5,508 nt of DNA from Sandaracinaceae bacterium (GCA_025056955.1 JANWYL010000198.1:1-5508), one strand, 5' to 3'. Positions 1 to 5,508 are shown, numbered from the stretch's first letter. Translations and numbers: made by a program. The notes: generated from the sequence alone by a model not told the origin.

Positions 1-773
1 TCGCGCACAGCTGCCACACCTTCAATTCGACTCAAGATCTCTTGGGCCTTGGCGCGATTGCCTGCCCCCTCGACAACCACGATGTAGCGGTTTTGGCCGC
101 GCCCACTGAGTGCCTGCGGGGTGTCATCTGCCACAATCTTCCCGCGAGAAATGATGAGCACACGTTGGCAAGTCACCTGAACCTCGGCCAGATTGTGTGT
201 CGAAAGAATCACAGTGCGCTCCTTGCCAAGCTCCCGAATCAGCTCGCGGATCTCCACTGCCTGATTCGGATCAAGCCCACTCATGGGCTCATCGAGAATG
301 AGAATTGGCGGCTCATGGATAAGGGCCTGGGCAAGCCCTACCCTCTGCTTTTGACCTTTGGAGAGAGTACGTATTTCTTGACCATAAAAGCTTCCAAGAT
401 CACACGCTTCGACCACACGTCGAATGGCCTGGCGCAAGGCTGCCCGCTGCAAGCCCCTCATCTCCCCCACAAACTCGAGGTACTCTGCAACCAGCATGTC
501 ACCGTAAAGGGGTGTGCTCTCCGGCAAGTAGCCGATTGCCGCCCGCACAGCCAATGGATCCTCCCAAATGTCTGCCCCCCCAACAATTGCCGTGCCCTCA
601 GAAGGCGCGATGTAGCACGTGAGAATTTTCATTGTCGTTGTCTTGCCAGCGCCATTTGGGCCCAGAAAACCGACAATTTCTCCTTTCCGAATCTGAAAAT
701 GAACATCATCGAGGGCGCGAAAAGAACCATAGCTTTTTGAAAGCCCCCGGGCATCAATCATGAGCTCGGCCAT
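1..773 (-). CDS. ABC-2 type transporter ATP-binding protein, GldA/NatA-like (3' end beyond window)
   Basis: This is the cytoplasmic ATPase subunit that would power an ABC-2 exporter; its permease is probably encoded just beyond the left edge. 257 codons are visible. In order: Walker A GPNGAGKT (residues 38-45), signature LSKGQ (137-141), Walker B ILILDEP (157-163), D-loop SGLDP (165-169) and the switch histidine in STH (H193). All catalytic motifs are intact. The stretches YGDMLVAEYLEFVGEMRGL (90-108), VGLAQALIHEP (145-155) and IRELIRELGKERTVILSTH (175-193) have the style of the gliding-associated GldA branch of the CcmA/NatA family. ATG at 773 is chosen because AAGGAG lies 6 nt upstream and an in-frame TGA (777-779) excludes a longer product. 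A sigma-70-like promoter lies about 60 bp upstream, so this is probably the first gene of its transcript. The ATPase assignment is secure; the exported substrate is unknown, and GldA similarity alone does not show gliding. Confidence 0.95.
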   Translation of the reverse strand, partial: MAELMIDARGLSKSYGSFRALDDVHFQIRKGEIVGFLGPNGAGKTTTMKILTCYIAPSEGTAIVGGADIWEDPLAVRAAIGYLPESTPLYGDMLVAEYLEFVGEMRGLQRAALRQAIRRVVEACDLGSFYGQEIRTLSKGQKQRVGLAQALIHEPPILILDEPMSGLDPNQAVEIRELIRELGKERTVILSTHNLAEVQVTCQRVLIISRGKIVADDTPQALSGRGQNRYIVVVEGAGNRAKAQEILSRIEGVAAVR

Positions 774-779
774 TCGTCA

Positions 780-785
780 CTCCTT
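780..785 (-). promoter_or_regulatory. Shine-Dalgarno site of the ABC ATPase gene
   Basis: On the minus strand the site reads AAGGAG, followed by 6 nt and then ATG at 773. It fixes the start of the ABC ATPase, together with the in-frame TGA that lies between the site and the start codon. Confidence 0.85.
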
Positions 786-830
786 CTTTTGAGCAATCCA
801 GGAAAGAGGGAAGGGCAAGAGGCGGGCCGC

Positions 831-858
831 AAGATAGCCTCGGCCTCGTTCTTGTCAA
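831..858 (-). promoter_or_regulatory. Sigma-70-like promoter of the ABC transporter gene
   Basis: On the minus strand a perfect -35 hexamer TTGACA (853-858) is followed by a 16-bp spacer and a -10 hexamer TATCTT (831-836, 4 of 6 matches to TATAAT). Transcription would start near 824, giving a leader of about 50 nt that contains the AAGGAG site. This is the only element in the 774-1032 gap that I can defend as a promoter. It is predicted by eye, without scoring. Confidence 0.6.
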
Positions 859-1017
859 GAGCGTCCTCAACCGTCCTGAAAGCAATGAGCCGCCTCATCG
901 CCAAAGGCAACGCCAAAAGAGCTCCTCCTATTCCCTAATCAATCCTCCTCATCGCTTGGTCGAAAACAAGCATGACAATCGCTGGGGATTGATCTCCTGC
1001 TGAGAGATGACCATCCT

Positions 1018-1023
1018 GAGGTG
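1018..1023 (+). promoter_or_regulatory. Probable Shine-Dalgarno site deciding the lipoprotein start
   Basis: GAGGTG sits 9 nt before ATG at 1033. It overlaps the alternative start GTG at 1021, which has no ribosome binding site of its own, so the ATG is preferred. The spacing is slightly long, so this is a moderate call. Confidence 0.5.
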
Positions 1024-1032
1024 GGTGCTCCC

Positions 1033-2217
1033 ATGGTGCAGGGCTTAATCAAAAAAGAAGGCCAAGCTCTTTTCTTCTCCAAAGCCAGTCAGAGGCAAGC
1101 GCGTAATCCACAAAAGCGTTTGCGTCTAGGCATGTGTGCAGCTGTCCTGGCCATCGCAGTGTCAGCGAGTGGGTGTAACCCAACCCCATCTCCGGCTGAC
1201 GGAGGCAGTCCATATGATGCCGCCCCTGGATTTTTGGTCGATCCAGAAATCACCCTGCCTTCGCCTTCAGGAGTGTTGCGTCTGCGAATTGCTCACCTCC
1301 TCGTCGCTGGCCCCAATCTCACCATGTGCTTTTCCATACGCCCTGGCAGGGGTGCACCAGAGACAACTGGCAGGATGGTTGGAACAGTTGATCCAAGCCG
1401 CGGTCTGGATGGAACCTTGCCCTACCCTGCAGTCACACCATACCTCAATTTTCCCGTCTACCCCAGCCCTGGCCATGCAGTTGTTGTGAGGTTTTACCCG
1501 CGCGAGCGTTTGCCTTTCGCCTCTTTAGGAGCTCCTTGCCCACAACCAGAGGGCATGCCACCCCTCCTTGAACATGTGGTTGAGACTGCGTCGGTAACCA
1601 CTCCGATCACCTTGGTGCTTGCAGGGGTGGTTGAAGGTGCACCTGTTCGTTGCGTCAGAGGCTGCCCCCCACCGCGGGTCATTGTGCTAAACGACGACCT
1701 TACGACTGCGCCAGGGCAAGTGCGGCTTCGCCTCATCCAAGGAGTCCCGAATTTGATCGCCCCAATCCATGTCTGCTTCGACCCAGACTTCGAAGCTCCC
1801 GATCGACCTGGCCCCGCTCCACCGCAACGCATTCTCCCGCCAGAAGATGATTTTGACGGCATCGGCTTTGGTGAGGTAACGCCATACATCCAAGTTCCTC
1901 CCCTTTCAAGCACCCCAGGAGCTTTTTTTGTGCACCTTACCGTACCAGGCCCGCCCGATTGTTCTCCAAGTACCCTTGCGCTCGGTCCAATCACCCTGCC
2001 ATTCCCTGTGCCTGAAACTGCTCCTCCAGAGGTGGCCCGTACCCTTGATCCGGGTGATGTTCTCTCCCTTTTCGCTTTCGGCCGGGTGGGAGACCCTTGC
2101 CGTCAAGATTCCGACTGTGCTGCTTTGGGTGGCCGCTGCCTCCCAATGCGGATGATCTGCCAAGATCGTTTGAGCCCATCGATGTTGCCATGGAAGGATG
2201 TTCGAGGAGTTCGCTAG
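1033..2217 (+). CDS. Predicted lipoprotein with two DUF4397-like units and a Cys-rich tail
   Basis: 394 residues from ATG 1033; GTG 1021 would add four. A basic stretch (KRLRLG) precedes a hydrophobic core at about 34-47 and a lipobox-like SASGC with Cys48, so export and lipidation are likely. The N-region before the core is unusually long at about 33 residues. The linker after Cys48 is rich in Pro and Asp. The mature part repeats: LRLRIAHL (82-89), VTPYLNFP (134-141), then ITLVLAG (192-198); and again VRLRLIQG (230-237), VTPYIQVP (282-289), then LSLFAFG (344-350). The joining segment LNDDLTTAPGQ (219-229) is like the junction between tandem DUF4397 domains in myxobacterial secreted proteins. 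The C-terminus has Cys356, 362, 369 and 376 (Cx5Cx6Cx6C) around the motif CRQDSDC. DUF4397 has no established biochemical role, so I name no function. The gene is apparently monocistronic and its end overlaps the convergent transpeptidase gene by 4 bp. Confidence 0.8.
   Translation: MVQGLIKKEGQALFFSKASQRQARNPQKRLRLGMCAAVLAIAVSASGCNPTPSPADGGSPYDAAPGFLVDPEITLPSPSGVLRLRIAHLLVAGPNLTMCFSIRPGRGAPETTGRMVGTVDPSRGLDGTLPYPAVTPYLNFPVYPSPGHAVVVRFYPRERLPFASLGAPCPQPEGMPPLLEHVVETASVTTPITLVLAGVVEGAPVRCVRGCPPPRVIVLNDDLTTAPGQVRLRLIQGVPNLIAPIHVCFDPDFEAPDRPGPAPPQRILPPEDDFDGIGFGEVTPYIQVPPLSSTPGAFFVHLTVPGPPDCSPSTLALGPITLPFPVPETAPPEVARTLDPGDVLSLFAFGRVGDPCRQDSDCAALGGRCLPMRMICQDRLSPSMLPWKDVRGVR
2214..2217. other. Shared CTAG: overlapping stop codons of convergent genes
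   Basis: The plus-strand lipoprotein ends with TAG at 2215-2217, and the minus-strand transpeptidase ends with TAG read from 2216 to 2214. The palindrome CTAG thus serves both stops, the genes overlap by 4 bp and there is no room for a separate terminator. This follows directly from the sequence. Confidence 0.9.
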
Positions 2218-3461
2218 AGGGAACGCAAAGAGCGGCGCACCTGCACCCAAGTGCCTGGCTCTTGGGGAGTGGTGACGATCGCATCCCAACCTGGTGGAAG
2301 TGCCGGCTCCGTCCACTCAAAAAGCCAGCGCGCATCAAGAGGGGCCAAGTTGATGCAACCGTGGCTGCGTGGGCGTCCAAAATCATCATGCCAAAAAGCT
2401 GCATGAAAACCAACACCTCGAGCAAAATACTGCACCCAAGGCACCGCTTCGATTGAGTAGTTCGCCTCCACGTCGCTTCGCTCGAGATCATCCATCGGTG
2501 CCTCTGCCAATTTTACCCAAATGCGGTGAAGCCCGATGGGTGTTTCGTGCTCTCTCCCACCTCTCCCTCCAGAGATCAAGGTGGCATAAACAGGGCGGCA
2601 CCCTTCATAGGCCACAAGCGTTTGGGTGCGGAGATCAACATCAATCCATTTCTCCTGAGGAGCAATGCCGGGAGGTGGCGCATCTACGGGAGTTGGCCAA
2701 ATCAACTCACTTTCATGAACAATCCCATGATCGGTTTGAACCAGGTGAGTGGAGAGACGAGCTTGGATGCGCAAAAGGGTGCGCCTTGGAATTCGGTTAA
2801 AGCTTCGTTGAAACCCTTTTGGTGTTTTCTCCCAAAGCGCAGCACCTCCATGGTCCACCCAAGCGATATCAAGACGACCATCTTGCAGCTCTACCCCTCT
2901 AAAATTGCTTGGCTCACAAAAGCGAAGAGATTCTGTTGGGATCCATAACCCTCGCAGCGTTTTTGCGAAAACAACTCCGCGAACTTCTCGTATTTCACCA
3001 ACTACCACACCAAAGCCACGCCCCAGTGACTCGATCATTTGGTCATAAAAGTAGTCTTCTGGGCGAGCATAAGCCCAAGTGCCGTCAACCGAAACGAACG
3101 CATAGGTGTGCGGAAGGAGTGCACCTTGTGGAACGCGGGGAAGCCTTTCCCCCCATGGCAATTCCATTGATGGCCGAACCAAGTCCTCGCAAATGAAGCG
3201 TTCAGGCCCAAGCTCGTACCAAAAGGCACAACCTTTTCCAGCAACCCTCTTTCCCATCGGGAGACGTGTGCCCTGGCGCACGGTACCCCTCCTCGGTGCA
3301 TCGGTACCCGGCGCGCTTCGCACCGTTGCTCCCAACGCAATCACCTCGAGCGAAACCACAGAACCCTGGGCTTTCACCCCTTCGATTGCACATGCAACCA
3401 ACAAGAAGAGCACTGGCAGGGCCCCTGGGGCCAGCCACACCATTCTGGCACAAATGGCCAT
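2214..3461 (-). CDS. L,D-transpeptidase (YkuD family) with N-terminal SH3-like domain, probable lipoprotein
   Basis: 415 residues. L,D-transpeptidases form 3-3 peptidoglycan cross-links or attach proteins to peptidoglycan through a catalytic cysteine. The YkuD domain covers about 270-400: it opens with KWIDVDLRTQTLVAYEG (271-287) and carries the catalytic signature His353, then Ser366-His367-Gly368-Cys369 and INL, with 12 residues between His353 and Ser366 as in classical YkuD. The conserved stretch WHDDFGRPRSHGCINL (357-372) is intact, so the enzyme should be active. Residues of about 38-95 look like a bacterial SH3 domain (ATVRSAPGTD, then RQGTRLPMG). The middle part, about 96-265, has no motif I can name. 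The signal segment ends in LVAC (Cys24), a good lipobox, although signal peptidase I cleavage after about residue 32 is an alternative. ATG 3461 has AAGGAGG 7 nt upstream. The gene lies 3 nt after the phnD-like gene, in the same frame, and is almost certainly co-transcribed with it. Confidence 0.93.
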   Translation of the reverse strand: MAICARMVWLAPGALPVLFLLVACAIEGVKAQGSVVSLEVIALGATVRSAPGTDAPRRGTVRQGTRLPMGKRVAGKGCAFWYELGPERFICEDLVRPSMELPWGERLPRVPQGALLPHTYAFVSVDGTWAYARPEDYFYDQMIESLGRGFGVVVGEIREVRGVVFAKTLRGLWIPTESLRFCEPSNFRGVELQDGRLDIAWVDHGGAALWEKTPKGFQRSFNRIPRRTLLRIQARLSTHLVQTDHGIVHESELIWPTPVDAPPPGIAPQEKWIDVDLRTQTLVAYEGCRPVYATLISGGRGGREHETPIGLHRIWVKLAEAPMDDLERSDVEANYSIEAVPWVQYFARGVGFHAAFWHDDFGRPRSHGCINLAPLDARWLFEWTEPALPPGWDAIVTTPQEPGTWVQVRRSLRSL

Positions 3462-3464
3462 GAA

Positions 3465-4322
3465 TCACCCTCCTTGATCACCCTTGCCGATTCTGGCAAT
3501 GGCTCTGCGAACGTCATCGTAATGGGCAGGTTGACAAGACACAAAGCGATCCGCATTGAGGAGAGAGCGAAAAAGGTGAAGCAAGCGAGGTGAAGAAGAA
3601 AGGTTGAGAAGGAGTGCACTCAGCTTTTCTTCAAGCTCCTGAGGAAGGCCACAGACGGTGCAAAGGGCATCGGCAGGAATGGGCCGGGTGATGAGAATTG
3701 GGTGCATTTCATCACGAGGCACAAAAGGCGACCAACCAACGAGCAGCAAATCCACTGCTTTTGCTTTTGTCTCAACTGCACCATCGACCTCTTTGGCCAA
3801 GTGCACAAAGGTCGCACCCACATCCACCTCGCCGTCTCTTACAGCTCGCACCACCCTCATGTGCGCCCCCAAAAAAGCTTGAGACAAAAACAATGCATCT
3901 GGCTCTAGCCCTTTTTCCAGGAGCTCGAGCTTTGGGAAAAGGTGTCCTGCACAAGAATCTGGATCAACCCACGCCACGCGCTTACCTTTGAGGGCCTCAA
4001 GCCCATCGAGCTGGGAGGCACGGCGCACAAAAAGAGCTCCTCGGTATCGCGGAGCATGCATGCGCTCAGCAGAAAACACCTTTGCGATCGCTCCCTGATC
4101 GAAAGCCCGCACAAAGGTTGCAGGAGGCAACCAAGCCAATGCCGCTTTGCGCCGAACCACTCGCTCCAAAAGGCTTTGGTAAGAGGATTCGGAAACCACC
4201 TCCCATTCGCTCCCAAGGGCTTGACCAAGCCTGTGAGCCAATTCTGTCCGCAAGTGATCTGCATCTTCCCCGAGATGAAGGGGCCCCGTTGCAAAGGTCC
4301 ACCTCGTCTTGTTGTTCGCCAT
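3465..4322 (-). CDS. PhnD/SsuA-type substrate-binding protein without signal peptide
   Basis: 285 residues resembling the periplasmic phosphonate/phosphite-binding family (PhnD, PF12974 type). Features seen: an early strand (WTFATGPLH, 8-16), AALAWLPPATFVRAF (60-74) matching the family's first ligand-side loop, the hinge region YRGALFVRR (93-101), then LKGKRVAWVDPDSCAGHLFP (111-130), corresponding to the family's LkGK-vafvdp-S-sG-l-P motif, and GEVDVGATF (164-172), matching the conserved GeVDvga turn. The length fits the mature domain of the family. There is no signal peptide: the protein begins MANNKTRW, and an in-frame TAG at 4335-4337 blocks any useful extension. No strong ribosome binding site precedes ATG 4322. 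No phosphonate permease or ATPase gene adjoins it; instead it is followed after 3 nt by an L,D-transpeptidase. It may be a cytoplasmic ligand sensor or a relic of a transporter; the ligand is unknown. Family call good, role open. Confidence 0.82.
   Translation of the reverse strand: MANNKTRWTFATGPLHLGEDADHLRTELAHRLGQALGSEWEVVSESSYQSLLERVVRRKAALAWLPPATFVRAFDQGAIAKVFSAERMHAPRYRGALFVRRASQLDGLEALKGKRVAWVDPDSCAGHLFPKLELLEKGLEPDALFLSQAFLGAHMRVVRAVRDGEVDVGATFVHLAKEVDGAVETKAKAVDLLLVGWSPFVPRDEMHPILITRPIPADALCTVCGLPQELEEKLSALLLNLSSSPRLLHLFRSLLNADRFVSCQPAHYDDVRRAIARIGKGDQGG
3469..3475 (-). promoter_or_regulatory. Strong Shine-Dalgarno site inside the end of the phnD-like gene
   Basis: On the minus strand AAGGAGG is followed by 7 nt and ATG at 3461. 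The site lies in the last codons of the upstream phnD-like gene. It supports independent initiation of the transpeptidase and probable translational coupling. Confidence 0.85.
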
Positions 4323-4341
4323 TTGCAGAAGAGCCTACAAT
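4312..4341 (+). promoter_or_regulatory. Probable promoter of the Cx4CH lipoprotein, possibly leaderless
   Basis: A -10 hexamer TACAAT (4336-4341, 5 of 6) lies only 6 nt before ATG 4348, with a weak -35 TTGTTC (4312-4317) and an 18-bp spacer. With the usual distance from -10 box to start point, transcription would begin at or within a base or two of the ATG, and there is no ribosome binding site in between. The box also overlaps the TAG that precedes the divergent phnD-like gene. Predicted by eye. Confidence 0.5.
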
Positions 4342-4347
4342 TCTTTC

Positions 4348-4779
4348 ATGCAACAAATCCATCAAAGGTGGAAATCCCTCCTCTGGAGCTTTGTGTTTGC
4401 AGTGTCAACAGGAGCAATCGCTTGTGGTTCCCCCGCTCCTACACCAGATGCCCACATGATGGAACCTCAGGGCGATGGTGGAAGGATATCGTACGGGGCC
4501 ATCCAACGGATCGCTAACGCCAAGTGCGGCGGCCAAGGTTGTCACCGCCCTCCTGACATTGACATGTATTTTTCGGTGGGCACGATGACCGCGATGTGCA
4601 ACATGGGCGAGCGGCGCTTTGTCGTCCCAGATGATCCAGACAGCTCCTACTTGATCCGCAAGCTTCAAGGGGGGCCGATGATCTGCAACAACCGCATGCC
4701 CCTCGGCAGGGCTCCACTCCCTCCCGAGGAAATCGATTTGATCCGGGAGTGGATCCGGCAAGGTGCACGCCGCGACTGA
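4348..4779 (+). CDS. Small lipoprotein resembling a mono-haem cytochrome c (Cx4CH)
   Basis: 143 residues. The signal segment has His5, Arg7 and Lys9, a hydrophobic core at 11-25 and a lipobox-like AIAC with Cys26, so it is probably anchored in the outer membrane or periplasm. After a Pro/Asp-rich linker comes KCGGQGCH (59-66), a Cx4CH haem-type motif rather than the usual CxxCH. Then follow Cys84, the core RFVVPDDPDSSYLIRKL (90-106), Cys113 and RMPLG (116-120), whose Met117 could be a distal haem ligand, and finally EEIDLIREWIRQGA (127-140). This order matches a family of small secreted proteins common in myxobacteria and related to planctomycete-type cytochrome c domains. Cys84 and Cys113 may pair in a disulfide. 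ATG 4348 is preferred over TTG 4309 because it gives a clean signal peptide and follows the TACAAT box. Haem attachment is plausible, not shown. The gene diverges from the phnD-like gene with 25 bp between them. Confidence 0.8.
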   Translation: MQQIHQRWKSLLWSFVFAVSTGAIACGSPAPTPDAHMMEPQGDGGRISYGAIQRIANAKCGGQGCHRPPDIDMYFSVGTMTAMCNMGERRFVVPDDPDSSYLIRKLQGGPMICNNRMPLGRAPLPPEEIDLIREWIRQGARRD

Positions 4780-4791
4780 TTGTCGAAAGGC

Positions 4792-5508
4792 TTAGCGGCC
4801 AAAAAGCCACACTCCAGCAAGGCCAAGCAAGCATAAGGCAGCAATTCCAGCCCAAAGCCACACACTCCGAAAAGAGCGATTCGATGGACTGGAGAGCACA
4901 AGCGTCTCTCGTTCTTCTTGCTTCTGCCCGCTGGGCTCGGCTTGTGTGGCCTGGGCGCTGTACGGTCGGGCTTGGCGAGGAGTGGCCTTGGCAAGCGCTT
5001 CTTCGATTTCTTTGAGCGGGCGCTTGCACCATTCTTCAATTTCTTCGCGTGTTGCGGGCTCTTCAGATGCCCTCAACCCCAAGGCATGAAGGAGATCCCC
5101 TACGAAGGCCAAAGCGCTTGAATGCCGCTTGGTCTTGTCTTTCGCAAGGGCCCGATCGATCACTTCATCGAGGCTGGCCGGCAAGCCCGGACGCTGAACA
5201 GAAAGGGGAACCGGAGATTGACTGAGGATCTTCATGAGAATCTCGGCCACTGTTTCGCCCTCAAAAGCCACTTTCCCGCTCAGGGTTTCGTAAACAATGG
5301 CTCCAAGCGCAAACACATCGCTGCGGTTATCCACATCAGGACGTCCCATCGCCTGCTCGGGGGACATGTAGTAGGGTGAGCCCAAGGTGGTGCCGAAAGC
5401 CGTGAGCTTAGGGCCCGTTTCCAGCTGGAGCTTCACAGAGCCAAAATCCAAAATCCGCACTCGATCGCCTTCGGCGCCTCTCACGAGAAAAATGTTATCG
5501 GGCTTGAG
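4792..5508 (-). CDS. Serine/threonine protein kinase, C-terminal part with tail membrane anchor (5' end beyond window)
   Basis: 238 residues are visible; the N-lobe and the HRD aspartate lie beyond the right edge. The visible part begins in the catalytic loop with LKPDN (1-5; Asn5 is the metal-binding residue), followed by DFG (21-23), the activation segment TTLGSPYYMSPEQ (40-52; SPE replaces APE) and DVFALGAIVYE (64-74) of helix F. The kinase domain of the Hanks/PknB type ends near residue 145. A charged linker of about 65 residues follows, then one hydrophobic segment, SVWLWAGIAALCLLGLAGVW (215-234), and only four more residues to the TAA stop at 4792-4794. The kinase is therefore cytoplasmic and held by its tail, with no extracytoplasmic sensor at its C-terminus. 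Substrates are unknown. The gene converges on the Cx4CH lipoprotein gene with 12 bp between the stop codons. The kinase call is secure; whether the missing N-terminus has more domains cannot be seen. Confidence 0.95.
   Translation of the reverse strand, partial: LKPDNIFLVRGAEGDRVRILDFGSVKLQLETGPKLTAFGTTLGSPYYMSPEQAMGRPDVDNRSDVFALGAIVYETLSGKVAFEGETVAEILMKILSQSPVPLSVQRPGLPASLDEVIDRALAKDKTKRHSSALAFVGDLLHALGLRASEEPATREEIEEWCKRPLKEIEEALAKATPRQARPYSAQATQAEPSGQKQEERETLVLSSPSNRSFRSVWLWAGIAALCLLGLAGVWLFGR

Larger units (their letters stand above)
774..1032. other. Intergenic region between divergent genes
   Basis: This 259-bp gap separates two divergently oriented genes. It holds the minus-strand promoter and ribosome binding site of the ABC gene and the plus-strand GAGGTG site at 1018-1023. 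I see no convincing plus-strand promoter: TTGGTC (956-961) and GACAAT (974-979) are only 12 bp apart. A short inverted pair, CAATC (976-980) and GATTG (987-991), is too small to mean much. There is no reading frame with a ribosome binding site and no tRNA-like fold that I can recognise. Confidence 0.6.

Noticed and set aside
42..740. 232-codon plus-strand open frame
   Set aside because: It lies antisense to an ABC ATPase with every motif intact, and its product shows no domain, signal or ribosome binding site.
1923..1929. Run of seven T as a terminator
   Set aside because: It lies in the middle of the lipoprotein gene and no hairpin precedes it.
2246..2266. Inverted repeat CCCAAG / CTTGGG with 9-nt loop as a terminator of the plus-strand lipoprotein gene
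   Set aside because: The stem is only 6 bp, no T-run follows, and it encodes the conserved end of the transpeptidase.
1494..2491. Two 166-codon minus-strand open frames (1494-1994 and 1991-2491)
   Set aside because: They lie antisense to the DUF4397-like gene or out of frame with the transpeptidase, with low-complexity Gly/Ser/Arg composition and no motifs.
3281..3309. Repeated CGGTACCC (3281-3288 and 3302-3309)
   Set aside because: The two copies are inside coding sequence for a Gly-Thr-rich stretch and there is no third copy; probably chance from codon use.
4084..4091. GCGATCGC palindrome of the HIP1 type
   Set aside because: Single copy inside a gene; the abundance that defines HIP1 in cyanobacteria is absent.
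4309..4347. TTG at 4309 as start of the Cx4CH lipoprotein
   Set aside because: It would add 13 residues before a normal signal peptide, has no ribosome binding site and would place the TACAAT box inside the gene.
4403..4408. Minus-strand TTGACA as the -35 of the phnD-like operon
   Set aside because: At 16-17 bp spacing the -10 position reads CCAGAG or CAGAGG, so the second half is missing. It is mentioned only as a weak lead.
3942..4517. 191-codon plus-strand open frame
   Set aside because: It is antisense to the phnD-like gene and then out of frame with the lipoprotein gene; its product shows no recognisable motif.

Overview
The window carries six protein-coding genes and no RNA genes, insertion sequences, CRISPR arrays or long repeats that I could find. 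The gene content suggests a myxobacterium-like organism (Myxococcota, formerly Deltaproteobacteria). It includes a eukaryotic-type Ser/Thr kinase, a lipoprotein with tandem DUF4397-like units and a Cys-rich tail, a lipoprotein with a Cx4CH motif and a 'VVPDDPDSSYLIRKL' core, and an L,D-transpeptidase with a long N-terminal part. The lineage call is inferred from family style only; no marker gene is present.

Layout, left to right: (1) 1-773, minus strand: ATPase subunit of a GldA/NatA-type ABC-2 exporter, cut by the left edge, with a good sigma-70-like promoter at 831-858. (2) 774-1032: intergenic region between divergent genes. (3) 1033-2217, plus strand: predicted secreted lipoprotein with two DUF4397-like units. 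(4) 2214-3461, minus strand: L,D-transpeptidase (YkuD) with an SH3-like N-terminal domain and a probable lipoprotein signal; its stop codon overlaps that of gene 3 in a shared CTAG. (5) 3465-4322, minus strand: PhnD/SsuA-type substrate-binding protein with no signal peptide, directly upstream of and in the same frame as gene 4 (TGA-TTC-ATG junction). (6) 4348-4779, plus strand: small lipoprotein resembling a mono-haem cytochrome, with a TACAAT -10 box so close to its ATG that the mRNA may be leaderless. (7) 4792-5508, minus strand: C-terminal part of a Ser/Thr protein kinase ending in one membrane segment, cut by the right edge.

The genes form tight pairs: genes 5 and 4 are an operon, genes 3/4 and 6/7 converge with almost no space, and genes 5 and 6 diverge across 25 bp. 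Most products act at the envelope: three predicted lipoproteins, a membrane-anchored kinase and an exporter ATPase. The least ordinary points are the signal-less PhnD-like protein coupled to a cell-wall transpeptidase and the probable leaderless promoter beside it. I see no complete novel system, and any joint function of the phnD-like and L,D-transpeptidase pair is inference.
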